Shown here one piece after another: positions 46,730 to 55,570 of a stretch of DNA of 64,000 nucleotides. Origin of the DNA: Aliidiomarina sp. (GTDB lineage: Bacteria; Pseudomonadota; Gammaproteobacteria; Enterobacterales; Alteromonadaceae); contig NZ_JAIUMR010000003.1 in assembly GCF_022565475.1 (NCBI RefSeq), positions 242,094-306,093 on the forward strand, written 5' to 3'. Position 1 is the stretch's first letter, and each line of letters begins with the position of its first letter. The position numbers and the translations under genes are program-made. The notes beneath the pieces were generated by a model that had not been told where the DNA came from, ran no database searches, and was given only the letters and a program-made list of their open reading frames with translations.

Positions 46730-48934
46730 ATGGGGTTCCAACGAAAAATTTTGTCAGTAGCGATTTCTGCAGCATTATTGAATTCGAGTTATGCGTTAGC
46801 ACAAGAAGAGAGCCCTGAACCTGAGGAGCAAGTATCTGGGGTTGAGAGGATAATGGTCACTGCACAGCGCGTTGAGCAAAGTATGCAGGAAGTGCCGGTT
46901 GCCGTAAGTGCTTTTGAAGGGCCGCAACTTGAAGATGCAAATATTGGAAGTATCGATGATTTAGCGTTGCGTGCCCCGGGTGTCTCAACAGGTAGATTCA
47001 ACCCAGCACAACCACAAATTTATATTCGTGGTATCGGTTCCACGGATCAATCCGCGTCTGGAGATCCTTCGGTTGGTATTTTTGTTGACGGCGTTTACAT
47101 CACTCGTCCAGGTGGAACTGACCTTGACTTTTTTGATTTGGAACGTGTGGAAGTCTTACGTGGTCCGCAAGGAACTTTATATGGTAAGAACGTTGTTGGT
47201 GGCGCCATAAACTTTATCACTCGAGCACCAAGGGAAGAGTTCGGTGCTCGTGCTGAAGTGACTGTCGGAAATTACAATCGACGTGATTTTCGTGGTTTGG
47301 TTGAAGGGGCGATTGCGGAAAACTGGAATGCTAAAGCAAGTATCAATCGACGCGACCGTGACGGTTATGCAACGAGTGCAACAACAGGTCGCAAATTGAG
47401 TGACGAAGATAGTCTAGCTTTTCGGTCACAGCTTCATTTTATACCTAACGATGATTTCGATATCCGTTTTAGTTTTGACTATAAACGAACTCGAGAGATC
47501 GGTACGAACCGTCATTGTAAAGGTGAGCAGTTTATCTTCTTCCCATGGTTCGCTCCAGGCTCACCCATGGCGCCAAGTCCGTGCAGTGCCGACCCCTATA
47601 CGAGTGAGAAAACCGTCGATGGCTATACGAACATTGATGTTTGGGGTCTTTCCGCGACCGCTCAATATGATCTAGGTTGGGCCGATTTAACGTCAGTGAC
47701 GGCCTTCCGCCGCAGTGAGGTTGATCTAGAAGATGATTTCTCAGGATCAGATGCGCCATTAGTCGTTCGTTATGTTATTGATGAGGCAGACACATTTTCT
47801 CAAGAATTTCGACTGTCAGGTGGTGATCAAGATTTCCGTTGGTTACTTGGTTACTATTACCTGACAGCAGATATATACCGCATGGAAAACAATGATTTTT
47901 CCGGCAATGATGCAGGCTTGGGCTTACCGCCAACGTTGAGCTTCAATCCATTCTACTACCAGTGGAATGATACGACCAATCATGCATTATTTGGTCAAAT
48001 GGGGATTGAGCTAGCTGAAAATTTAACGCTACAACTTGGTGGTCGTTTCGGTTATGAAAAGAAAGAAGCTCGTATTCGAACCGAAGGCTTTGACCCCACA
48101 GGATCTTTCCTAGTCGCTCCGTATGAAACAAGTCCATCGGCGAGTTGGAGCAACTTTTCGCCGATGGCCTCTCTGGATTACAAGTTTTCACCTCGTGTCA
48201 TGGGTTATGTTTCGTACTCTGAGGGTTATAAGAGCGGTGGCTTCAATGGTACCGCACGGGATCTTGATTCCGCGGAGCAAGGCTTTGATGAAGAGCATGC
48301 ACGCCAGTATGAATTAGGCTTCAAATCTCAGCTGCTAAATAACCGACTGCGACTGAATGCGAGTTTGTTCTATATCGATTACAGTGATTTGCAAGTGTTC
48401 CAGTTAGTCGATGGTGCGTCGCTGGTCGTCAGTAACGCGGCAAATGCGACAAGCCAAGGTCTGGAACTTGAAGCTTATGCCATGCTTAACGAAAATTGGC
48501 GCTTGCACGGCAGCTATGCTTATTTAGACGCGACCTATGACACTTTTGTCAATGAAAACGGGCAAGACTTCAGTGGCAATAACCTCACCCGGTCGCCAAA
48601 AACCAGTTACAGCATTGGCATTAATTATTACCGTCCTGTGGGTGAGCGCAGCGCCTTCCGCTTTTTCCTCGATTATTCCTACCGTTCGCAAATATTTTTC
48701 GAAGCCAATAACTTAGATCTTCTTGGCGACGAATCGGTCGGTTTATTGAATGCTAAAGCGATTTGGGAAATAGGCACAAACTGGGAATTTTCTTTGTGGG
48801 GCCGAAATCTTACTGATGAAGTGCATATCACCAATATTATCGATGGCCGAGGACCGTTCAACTTAAGTCAAAATGCTTCTGCTGTGATAGCAGAGCCAAG
48901 AATGTTTGGTTTAAGTGTGGGCTATCGTTTTTAA
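46730..48934 (+). CDS. TonB-dependent receptor of the oxygenase catabolic cluster
   Basis: A signal peptide (to about residue 24, ALAQE) precedes a TonB-box-like VERIMVTAQR, a plug with VPVAVSAFEG, YIRGIGSTDQSASGDPSVGIFVDGVY, LRGPQGTLYGKN and GGAINFIT, and a barrel ending SVGYRF. This subgroup is common in proteobacteria that take up terpenoids, steroids, aromatic or other hydrophobic molecules, and it often sits next to degradation genes. Start ATG 46730 is 9 nt after AAAGGAG. A strong terminator follows. Promoter boxes shared with the downstream operon suggest it delivers the substrate of that pathway. Confidence 0.9.
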   Translation: MGFQRKILSVAISAALLNSSYALAQEESPEPEEQVSGVERIMVTAQRVEQSMQEVPVAVSAFEGPQLEDANIGSIDDLALRAPGVSTGRFNPAQPQIYIRGIGSTDQSASGDPSVGIFVDGVYITRPGGTDLDFFDLERVEVLRGPQGTLYGKNVVGGAINFITRAPREEFGARAEVTVGNYNRRDFRGLVEGAIAENWNAKASINRRDRDGYATSATTGRKLSDEDSLAFRSQLHFIPNDDFDIRFSFDYKRTREIGTNRHCKGEQFIFFPWFAPGSPMAPSPCSADPYTSEKTVDGYTNIDVWGLSATAQYDLGWADLTSVTAFRRSEVDLEDDFSGSDAPLVVRYVIDEADTFSQEFRLSGGDQDFRWLLGYYYLTADIYRMENNDFSGNDAGLGLPPTLSFNPFYYQWNDTTNHALFGQMGIELAENLTLQLGGRFGYEKKEARIRTEGFDPTGSFLVAPYETSPSASWSNFSPMASLDYKFSPRVMGYVSYSEGYKSGGFNGTARDLDSAEQGFDEEHARQYELGFKSQLLNNRLRLNASLFYIDYSDLQVFQLVDGASLVVSNAANATSQGLELEAYAMLNENWRLHGSYAYLDATYDTFVNENGQDFSGNNLTRSPKTSYSIGINYYRPVGERSAFRFFLDYSYRSQIFFEANNLDLLGDESVGLLNAKAIWEIGTNWEFSLWGRNLTDEVHITNIIDGRGPFNLSQNASAVIAEPRMFGLSVGYRF

Positions 48935-48937
48935 ACA

Positions 48938-48966
48938 AAAGCCTTAACACATGGTGTTAAGGCTTT
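48938..48966. terminator. Strong bidirectional hairpin terminator
   Basis: AAAGCCTTAACAC (48938-48950) and GTGTTAAGGCTTT (48954-48966) form a perfect 13-bp stem with a 3-nt loop. It separates the receptor gene from the convergent HxlR-type gene. TTTATTG follows on the plus strand. Confidence 0.85.
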
Positions 48967-49010
48967 GCTTTATTGCTTCACGCTCAAGAGCCACTCCGAG
49001 GAGTGGCTTC

Positions 49011-49940
49011 TTAATGTGTATGTTTGTGCCCCGGTTCGGTTGAACCCGGTAAGATAACGTCTTTACAACTTTGGCAAACAATTAACCCGTTGAGTTCATG
49101 CCCACAGGTCTTGTGGAAGAATACGATAGGTTTGCCTTCCGGACCACAGAACCACTTGTCTCCCCATTGCGTCAGACTGACGAGTAGAGGATAGAGCGCT
49201 CTGCCTTTGTCCGTCAGACGATACTCCTTTCGTGCAGGCCGAGTTTGATAAAGGTGCTGCTCGAGCATGCCCATTTCAACTAAACGCTTTAATCTATCTG
49301 TTAGAATGTTACTGGCAACGCCAAGTACACTCAGCATGTCATCAAATCGGCGAATGGAAAAGAAGCCTAAAGCCATAACCTGCGGTGTCCAACGATCGCC
49401 TAAGATATCAAGCAACTCTTCGGAAACAGGCAGAAAATCACTATGCGCCGCTTTCGCCACACTGCGTCGTCGGCGTTGGTTTTGACCGGCCGCTCGATTC
49501 GCTCCTGGTCCTGGTTGAAAGCTAACGTTGCGGGCCTCTATCGGCCCTTGGCAATGCTCACAAACGAGTTCAGGAAATACTTGTGCGCCACAGGGTTTGT
49601 GAATGATAGACCCTGGAGGTGCACCGGCTACCCAATTCGTTTGCCACTCGAGCGCAAGTAGAGCGCAAGGCAGAAAGTCTTTACCTATATCGGTTAGACG
49701 ATACTCCCAGCGTTGATCGGGAGTCGTTGCAGGTCGCTGTTCAAACAAACCATATTCTATGAGCCGCTTTAAGCGGCTACTTAGCGTGCTACGTGGAATA
49801 TTTAACCGTCTCTGAAACTCCTCAAAGCCATGAACACCATGAAATGCCTGGTGCAAAATTGTAATAGTCCAGCGGTCACCAATGACCTCTAGCACTTTGT
49901 AAACCGAGCTAGATCGAATGAGATCTGTTGATATATTCAT
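49011..49940 (-). CDS. Tandem HxlR-type regulator with duplicated Cys/His modules
   Basis: Two complete HxlR winged helices are fused: residues about 8-105 (VLEVIGDRWTITILHQAF, STLSSRLKRLIEYGLFEQ) and about 170-265 (LLDILGDRWTPQVMALGFF, NILTDRLKRLVEMGMLEQ). Each is followed by the same H-x2-C-G-x8-C-x2-C pattern: His114/Cys117/Cys127/Cys130 and His276/Cys279/Cys289/Cys292, probably zinc-binding or redox-active. HxlR regulators normally act as dimers of ~110 residues and often sense aldehydes or electrophiles, so this chain may be a covalent dimer. It is divergent from the catabolic operon, with shared boxes 13-33 nt before its start, suggesting autoregulation and control of the cluster. Confidence 0.88.
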   Translation of the reverse strand: MNISTDLIRSSSVYKVLEVIGDRWTITILHQAFHGVHGFEEFQRRLNIPRSTLSSRLKRLIEYGLFEQRPATTPDQRWEYRLTDIGKDFLPCALLALEWQTNWVAGAPPGSIIHKPCGAQVFPELVCEHCQGPIEARNVSFQPGPGANRAAGQNQRRRRSVAKAAHSDFLPVSEELLDILGDRWTPQVMALGFFSIRRFDDMLSVLGVASNILTDRLKRLVEMGMLEQHLYQTRPARKEYRLTDKGRALYPLLVSLTQWGDKWFCGPEGKPIVFFHKTCGHELNGLIVCQSCKDVILPGSTEPGHKHTH

Positions 49941-49952
49941 AATTTTATTATA

Positions 49953-49973
49953 ACTTGCAATATAAGACCTAAT
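49953..49973. promoter_or_regulatory. Shared boxes in the HxlR / operon divergent region
   Basis: Box 1 core ACTTGCA (49953-49959) and box 2 ATAAGACCTAAT (49962-49973) lie between the regulator start (49940) and the first operon gene (50039). TTGCAA (49955-49960) could be a -35, but the expected -10 position (AACGAT) is poor. CTT and AAG flank the centre (49954-49956, 49964-49966), a possible dyad. Confidence 0.55.
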
Positions 49974-50038
49974 GGGTAACGATTAACCACTATGTGGTAT
50001 CGACACTTACAATAATAACTCCGAGAGGTTCCAATTTG

Positions 50039-50977
50039 ATGTCTCAACTCAACAATATCACTAGTAAACTCAAGCTGCCACTTATCGCTGCTCCCATGTT
50101 TCTCGTCTCAGGCCCTGAACTTGTCATTGCAGCATGTAAGGCTGGCATTGTTGGTTCTTTTCCTGCTCCAAATGCGCGTACTCCCGAAATATTTGCGCAG
50201 TGGTTAGAACAAATCAAAACAGGTCTTGAGGGTACTGATGCTGTTTGGGCTGTGAACTTAGTGATGCATAGCAGCTACCCGCGTCGCCTGGAAGACTTAG
50301 CGATGGTGGCAAAAGCGCAACCGCCTTTGGTGATTACGGCTTTGGGTAGCCCTAAAGACGCAATCGAAACAGTCCACGGCTATGGTGGCCTCGTTTTTGC
50401 AGATGTCAATAACGTTGAGTATGCGCGCAAAGCGGCCGCAGCTGGCGCTGATGGCCTCGTTCTCGTGAGTTCTGGCGCTGGTGGTCACACAGGTCAGGTT
50501 TCAGGGTTTGCTTTTGTTGACTCTGTACGCGAGTTTTTTGATGGCCCAATTGTTTTAGCTGGTTCAATTTCTACCGGTCGAGGCATCCGCGCGGCTGAAG
50601 TGCTCGGCGCCGATCTGGCTTACATGGGCACTAAATTCATCGCTGCAGAAGAGAGCATGGCGTTACCCGATTACAAGAAAATGATTGTTGAAGCTGGACC
50701 TGCAGACATCGTTTGTTCCGCTGGTATTACCGGCGTTCCGGCAAACTGGTTACGGCAAAGTTTGATTGGTGCAGGTTATAACCCAGACAACATGGCAGCA
50801 GTAGACAAGCCCGATTTTAATAATCCACATCAAGATAAAAAAGCTTGGAAACACGTTTGGTCTGCGGGTCAAGGCGTTGGGACAATCCATCAAGTTGAGC
50901 CAATGGCTGACATCGTCAACAAGCTTATTCATGAATACGAAGACGCACTCAATACACCAGCATTCAATAAAAAATAA
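50039..50977 (+). CDS. Nitronate monooxygenase-family flavin oxidoreductase
   Basis: A 312-residue FMN-dependent TIM-barrel enzyme of the nitronate monooxygenase/2-nitropropane dioxygenase family. IAAPMFLVSGPELV opens the barrel, the loop GADGLVLVSSGAGGHTGQ holds the catalytic-His region, and LAGSISTGRGIRAAEVLGADLAYMGTKF is the FMN phosphate site. Family members oxidise nitronates or reduce quinones and enoyl compounds; several belong to degradation clusters where the true substrate is an unsaturated acyl-CoA or ketone. ATG 50039 follows GAGAGG and is chosen over an upstream in-frame codon. It is the first gene of the operon. Confidence 0.85.
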   Translation: MSQLNNITSKLKLPLIAAPMFLVSGPELVIAACKAGIVGSFPAPNARTPEIFAQWLEQIKTGLEGTDAVWAVNLVMHSSYPRRLEDLAMVAKAQPPLVITALGSPKDAIETVHGYGGLVFADVNNVEYARKAAAAGADGLVLVSSGAGGHTGQVSGFAFVDSVREFFDGPIVLAGSISTGRGIRAAEVLGADLAYMGTKFIAAEESMALPDYKKMIVEAGPADIVCSAGITGVPANWLRQSLIGAGYNPDNMAAVDKPDFNNPHQDKKAWKHVWSAGQGVGTIHQVEPMADIVNKLIHEYEDALNTPAFNKK

Positions 50978-51022
50978 TAATAACGCTGGGGCGTCAACGT
51001 AAGTAACAACAACGGAGAGATT

Positions 51023-52708
51023 ATGACTAATGTACATCCAATTGTTCAACAGCGTATCGAGGAGTTCACGGCGAACGAGTGGTGGGGATCGCGAACGCTG
51101 AACGACATGTTTGCTGAAACGGTTCAGGCATCACCAAGTGCCGCGGCTTTGCTCGATCAGCCAAACCGCAACAACCTTCTCGAAGGAGAGCCTCAACGGT
51201 TCACCTGGAGTGAGTTAAACGAAGAAGTAGGTTACTGCGCCAGTGTCCTCCACAAGCAGGGGTTAGGCGCGGGAGACGTTGTTCTGACCCAACTTCCAAA
51301 CGTTTCTGAATTAGTGATTCTGTTCCTTGCGGTGTCGCGTCTAGGTGCCACTATTAGCCCAGTTCCCGTGCAGTATGGGCGGCATGAGATGGAGCTTATT
51401 GCGGGTAAATTGAATCCCAAAGTATTTGTTGGCGCGACCCATTGCGGTCCGCATCAGCTGATTCCAGCCGTTGAAAACGTCGATGTTGGTGTGCGCTTGT
51501 GGGTCGGTGCTGACGTTCCAGATAAAGGTCTTAGTTTTACAGCAGAACTCGATACGGTTCGCGCTTCGGGCGAAAGAATCGAATCGAGCTTGGTTAATGA
51601 TGCAAATAGTGTTTTCACCATTTGCTGGACGTCTGGAACCACAGGCAATCCCAAAGGAGTTCCGCGAACCCATAACCAGTGGATTTCCATTGCACAAGCG
51701 ACGTATGAAGCGGCGGAAATTCAAATCGGCGATGTATTGCTGAATCCATTTCCGTTCGTCAACATGGCTAGTATTGGCGGTTTCCTATTTAACTGGATCC
51801 GCAGTCGTAGTGCGATGGCGCTGCATCACCCTCTTGATCTTCCAGTGTTTCTGACTCAAATCCAGAAAGAGAAAGTGACATTTACGATTGCTCCTCCAGC
51901 ATTGTTGAACATGTTGCTGAAGAACGAAGAGCTCATGGCGAAGTTCGATATCAGCACTTTACGAACGATCGCGTCTGGCTCCGCACCTTTGTCACCTTGG
52001 ATGGTTGGAGGATTCGCAGAGAAATATGGGATTGGAGTGGTTAACTTATTTGGCTCTAACGAGGGACTTTCGTTAGTCAGTAGCGTTGCAGATATTCCTA
52101 ATCATGAACAACGAGCAACCTACTTCCCCCGTTTCGGTGTTGAAGGTTTGAGCTGGAAGGCAAGTGTATCGCGCTTGATGAAAACTCGGCTACGCGACTT
52201 GCAAACTGGTGAGATCATTACGCAAGAAGGCCAGCCTGGGGAACTTGAGGTGTATGGAGCAACGTTATTTGACCACTATCTAGGGCAGGAACCTGGGGAT
52301 CGAGATACTTTTACTAGTGATGGCTATTTCAAGACTGGTGACTTGTTTGAAATCGCTGGTGATAGTGAGCCCAAGCAGTTTTATCGTTTTGTTGGCCGGA
52401 GCAAGGACATCATTATCCGCGGTGGCTTTAATATCTCACCTGATGAGATTGATATTGCTTTGGCCGCAAACCCGAAGCTCGCCGAAGCGGCAACCGTTGG
52501 ATTCCCTTGTGACGACATGGGCGAACGGATTTGCGTATTTGTCGTGGCTAAAGAAGGTGAGGATATTAGCCTTGAAGACATCAAGTCTCATTTGAAAGCT
52601 GAAGGATTTGCCTCTTTTAAAATGCCTGAGCGAATTGAACATATCGACAAATTGCCTCGAAATGCGCTCGGAAAAGTCCTGAGAAATGAGCTTCGAGCAA
52701 AATTATGA
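51023..52708 (+). CDS. AMP-forming acyl-CoA ligase
   Basis: A 561-residue ANL-superfamily enzyme. The P-loop motif is TSGTTGNPKGVPRTH, a FGSNEGLSLV adenine segment follows, YFKTGDLF is the TGD hinge, and the C-terminal domain holds FVGRSKDIIIRGGFNISPDEI and the catalytic Lys in LPRNALGKVLR. It makes acyl-AMP and then acyl-CoA. The N-terminus (LNDMFAETVQASPSAAALL) is like cyclohexanecarboxylate or 2,3-dihydroxybenzoate ligases. It probably activates the acid made by the aldehyde dehydrogenase of this operon, analogous to LvaE in levulinate catabolism. It overlaps the next gene by 4 nt. Confidence 0.9.
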   Translation: MTNVHPIVQQRIEEFTANEWWGSRTLNDMFAETVQASPSAAALLDQPNRNNLLEGEPQRFTWSELNEEVGYCASVLHKQGLGAGDVVLTQLPNVSELVILFLAVSRLGATISPVPVQYGRHEMELIAGKLNPKVFVGATHCGPHQLIPAVENVDVGVRLWVGADVPDKGLSFTAELDTVRASGERIESSLVNDANSVFTICWTSGTTGNPKGVPRTHNQWISIAQATYEAAEIQIGDVLLNPFPFVNMASIGGFLFNWIRSRSAMALHHPLDLPVFLTQIQKEKVTFTIAPPALLNMLLKNEELMAKFDISTLRTIASGSAPLSPWMVGGFAEKYGIGVVNLFGSNEGLSLVSSVADIPNHEQRATYFPRFGVEGLSWKASVSRLMKTRLRDLQTGEIITQEGQPGELEVYGATLFDHYLGQEPGDRDTFTSDGYFKTGDLFEIAGDSEPKQFYRFVGRSKDIIIRGGFNISPDEIDIALAANPKLAEAATVGFPCDDMGERICVFVVAKEGEDISLEDIKSHLKAEGFASFKMPERIEHIDKLPRNALGKVLRNELRAKL

Positions 52709-53925
52709 AGCCGATTTTCATTCTCGGTGGTGCCCAGAGTGACTTCGCGCGCAATCTAGCGCGCGAAGGTTTGACACTGTTTGATCTATTCAGTGAAGTC
52801 ACCGCAGATACCCTACACGCGGCAAAAATCAATGCTGAGGAGATCGGCGTTTGTCATGTGGGTAACTTCGTCAGTGACTTGTTCACTGGGCAAGCGCATT
52901 TAGGTGGTTTTTTTGCTGAAGCTAACTCTGGGTTTTATGGCACGCCAAGCACACGACATGAAGCTGCTTGTGCATCAGGTTCGGTTGCGGTGTTGGCTGC
53001 CATTGCCGATATTCAATCGGGTCATTATGACACTGCGTTAGTGCTGGGCATTGAGCAGATGAAAAATGTGCCAGGCGTGGAAGCCGCGGCACATTTATCC
53101 GCAGCAGCGTGGCGTGGCAAAGAGCATGTGGATGCGACCTATTTGTGGCCGGCACAATTTGCCGAGCTTGCTGACGTCTATCAATCACGTTACTCGCTTA
53201 AACGTGAGTGGCTAACGGCAATTTCAGCGAATGCGTTCGCAAATGCAGCGTTGAATAGTCGAGCGCAAACGCGAAGCTGGACGATCGGGCCAGAACAATT
53301 AGGTGACAATGACGCGTTCAATCCACGTATTGAAGGTCAACTTCGCAAGCAGGACTGTGGGCAGGTAACCGACGGTGCCGCAGGTATTGTATTGGCCAGT
53401 GAATCTGCAGCACGTCAATGGGCGAAACGGCACGGGTTAAGGTTAGACCAAATACCGAGAATCAGCGGTTGGGGGCATACATCTGCCGCAATGCGATTGT
53501 CGGAAAAATTACGTCGCAGTGTCGCCGATCAGCAGGTGTTTCCGCATGTCAGAAAGGCGTTCACAGACGCCATGCATCGAGCTTCTCTGACGGTCGACCA
53601 GCTCGCTGGGATCGAGCTTCATGATTGCTTCAGTATCACCGGCTATATGTTGCTTGACCACCTTGGAATTGAGCAGCCCGGTGAAGCTTGGAAGATTATT
53701 GAGAGAGGCGTTTCTCCTTCCAGTCAATTCGCAGTGAACCCAAGTGGCGGCCTCATCGGGCTCGGCCACCCGGTCGGAGCGACCGGAGTAAGGATGCTAC
53801 TCGACGCAGCCCTTCAAGTGAGTAATCAAGCAGGCTCTACACAAGTTCACGGAGCAAAACACTTTGCCACGCTTAACGTAGGTGGAAGTACGACAACTGT
53901 CGTCAGTTTTATGGTGAGTCAATGA
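52705..53925 (+). CDS. SCP2/SCP-x-type thiolase
   Basis: The thiolase fold has the nucleophilic cysteine at Cys89 (RHEAACASGS), an HDCF motif (306-309) that in SCP2-type thiolases supplies the second catalytic cysteine, and the His loop in GGLIGLGHPVGATGVR. The C-terminal CxG motif is absent (NVGGS), as expected for this class. These enzymes split 3-ketoacyl-CoA, often with bulky or branched chains such as sterol side chains. A DUF35 partner, often required by related enzymes, is not in the operon. It overlaps both neighbours by 4 nt. Confidence 0.85.
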   Translation: MKPIFILGGAQSDFARNLAREGLTLFDLFSEVTADTLHAAKINAEEIGVCHVGNFVSDLFTGQAHLGGFFAEANSGFYGTPSTRHEAACASGSVAVLAAIADIQSGHYDTALVLGIEQMKNVPGVEAAAHLSAAAWRGKEHVDATYLWPAQFAELADVYQSRYSLKREWLTAISANAFANAALNSRAQTRSWTIGPEQLGDNDAFNPRIEGQLRKQDCGQVTDGAAGIVLASESAARQWAKRHGLRLDQIPRISGWGHTSAAMRLSEKLRRSVADQQVFPHVRKAFTDAMHRASLTVDQLAGIELHDCFSITGYMLLDHLGIEQPGEAWKIIERGVSPSSQFAVNPSGGLIGLGHPVGATGVRMLLDAALQVSNQAGSTQVHGAKHFATLNVGGSTTTVVSFMVSQ

Positions 53926-55130
53926 ACGCATTAATATTTAACGCTATTCGTACACCTCGAGGTGCAGTTCGCAAAAATGGCGGTGCACTTGCGCAGGTGA
54001 AACCCATCGAGCTTATGTCGCAGCTGCTACAAGCCATGCCGGCGCGCAGTGGTATTGAGCCGGAGCAGGTCGAAGATTTGGTGTTGGGTTGTGTCACCCA
54101 AATCAAAGAACAAGGTGCTAATCTTGCGCGTATCGCGGCGCTGTATGCCGGTTGGCCCGATCATGTTCCAGGCATGGTTATGAATCGGTTTTGTACTTCA
54201 GGGCTTGATGCCTGTGCTGCCGCAGCTGCTCGAATTAGCGCGGGAGAGTGCATTTTGATCGCCGCTGGTGGCGTCGAGAGCATGTCAATGGTACCCATGT
54301 TTAGTGACAAAGGGGATTGGTTTACCGACCCAGCGGTGATGCGGAAAACCCGATTTACACCGCTAGGTGTTTCTGCGGATCTACTTGCAACCTTGGAAGG
54401 TTTGAGTCGTGAAGAACTAGATCAGTACGCTTTGGAAAGTCAAAACAGAGCGGTAAAAGCGCGCGAAAAGAAAAGTTTTCAGTCATCGTTGGTGCCAATT
54501 TTAGATGCTGACGGCGACGTGCTTTTAAGTGTTGATGAGCCGCCGCGAGCTGGCCTCACGTTGGATAAACTAGCTAGCTTACCGCCGGCATTTCAAGAGT
54601 TTGGTGAGAAAGGATTTGATCAAATGCTCGTGAAAGCATTTGACGGTGTGGCGCAAATCAACCACTTGCACACTGCCGGAAACTCGCCGGCACCCGCCGA
54701 TGGTGCTGCTTTAGTCATGATTGGCAGCGACGCCTTTGCCGCATCATCTGGTTTAAAGCCTCGTGCTCGTATTTTAAGTTATGCAACTGCAGCCGCAGAT
54801 CCCATGTTAATGCTAACCGCTGCAGAGTCAGCCACAGAAAAAGCATTGGCGAAGTCGAATTTAACCATGGCACAAATGGATCGACTTGAAGTCAATGAAG
54901 CCTTTGCCGCAACCGTTATTCGTTATATTCGCCGCTTTAATATCGATAGTCAGAAAATAAACCCTAACGGCGGAGCCATCGCATTTGGTCACGCAATGGG
55001 AGCGACAGGATCCATGCTCATCGCTCAGCTTCTGGATGAATTAGATGAATGTAATGGGCGTTATGGACTAGTCAGCGTCGCTGGTGGCGGTGGTTTGGGA
55101 ACGGCGATGGTCGTGGAGCGTTTAACATGA
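53922..55130 (+). CDS. Thiolase (FadA/PcaF-like) lacking the usual second cysteine
   Basis: A 402-residue degradative-type thiolase. Nucleophile Cys91 is in NRFCTSGLDA, NEAF is in EVNEAFAAT, and His357 is in GGAIAFGHAMGATGS. The C-terminal motif, normally C-x-GGG, reads VAGGGGLG with Ala387 at the acid/base cysteine position. Without it, normal thiolysis may be impaired or another residue may take over. Family role: cleavage of 3-oxoacyl-CoA to acetyl-CoA and a shortened acyl-CoA. Placed between another thiolase and a lipocalin-like gene with 4-nt overlaps at both ends. Confidence 0.82.
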   Translation: MNALIFNAIRTPRGAVRKNGGALAQVKPIELMSQLLQAMPARSGIEPEQVEDLVLGCVTQIKEQGANLARIAALYAGWPDHVPGMVMNRFCTSGLDACAAAAARISAGECILIAAGGVESMSMVPMFSDKGDWFTDPAVMRKTRFTPLGVSADLLATLEGLSREELDQYALESQNRAVKAREKKSFQSSLVPILDADGDVLLSVDEPPRAGLTLDKLASLPPAFQEFGEKGFDQMLVKAFDGVAQINHLHTAGNSPAPADGAALVMIGSDAFAASSGLKPRARILSYATAAADPMLMLTAAESATEKALAKSNLTMAQMDRLEVNEAFAATVIRYIRRFNIDSQKINPNGGAIAFGHAMGATGSMLIAQLLDELDECNGRYGLVSVAGGGGLGTAMVVERLT

Positions 55131-55570
55131 TTAAGCAAGGTCAAGTTGAAGGCGGTTGGGAGCTGGTTTCGTGGGAGATTCATTACGACGAGAGTAAGGT
55201 CGCTTATCCATTTGGCACGGATCCAAAAGGTATATTGGTCTACACAAGCGACGGATTCATGTCTGCTCAGCTTTCAGTATCATCCCGTCCATCGTTACAA
55301 GGACAGTCGATACGGAAGCTTACAGATGCTCAACGGCAATCATTGTTAGAGGGCTTCTTTGCCTACTGTGGTGCTTATACAGTGATTGAAAACAGCATCG
55401 TTCATCATGTTTCGCAGGCATTGAACCCGGACTTCATTGGCACTGATCAGGTGCGCCGAGCGGAGCTTAACGACAATACTTTAGTTTTATCGGGACGCGA
55501 GACGGATGCGTCAGGCCAAGCCAGAGACCATATTTTGAAATGGCGACGCGCAAAAAGGAGCAAAACATGA
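55127..55570 (+). CDS. Lipocalin-like domain protein
   Basis: A 147-residue protein with the lipocalin-like pattern: GGWELVSWEIHYDESKVAYPFGTDPKG, ILVYTSDGFMSAQLS, the FAYCGAYTVIENSIVHHV middle, and a final DHILKWRR strand. This family (PF13924-like) has no signal peptide here and probably binds a small hydrophobic ligand in the cytosol or has an isomerase-like role. Its place inside the operon, with 4-nt overlaps on both sides, indicates a pathway function, perhaps holding a lipophilic intermediate. No catalytic residues can be named. Confidence 0.8.
   Translation: MIKQGQVEGGWELVSWEIHYDESKVAYPFGTDPKGILVYTSDGFMSAQLSVSSRPSLQGQSIRKLTDAQRQSLLEGFFAYCGAYTVIENSIVHHVSQALNPDFIGTDQVRRAELNDNTLVLSGRETDASGQARDHILKWRRAKRSKT

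Noticed and set aside
46543..46818. 91-residue open frame overlapping the receptor start
   Set aside because: It runs through the promoter region in another frame, has no ribosome site or family resemblance, and covers the real receptor start.
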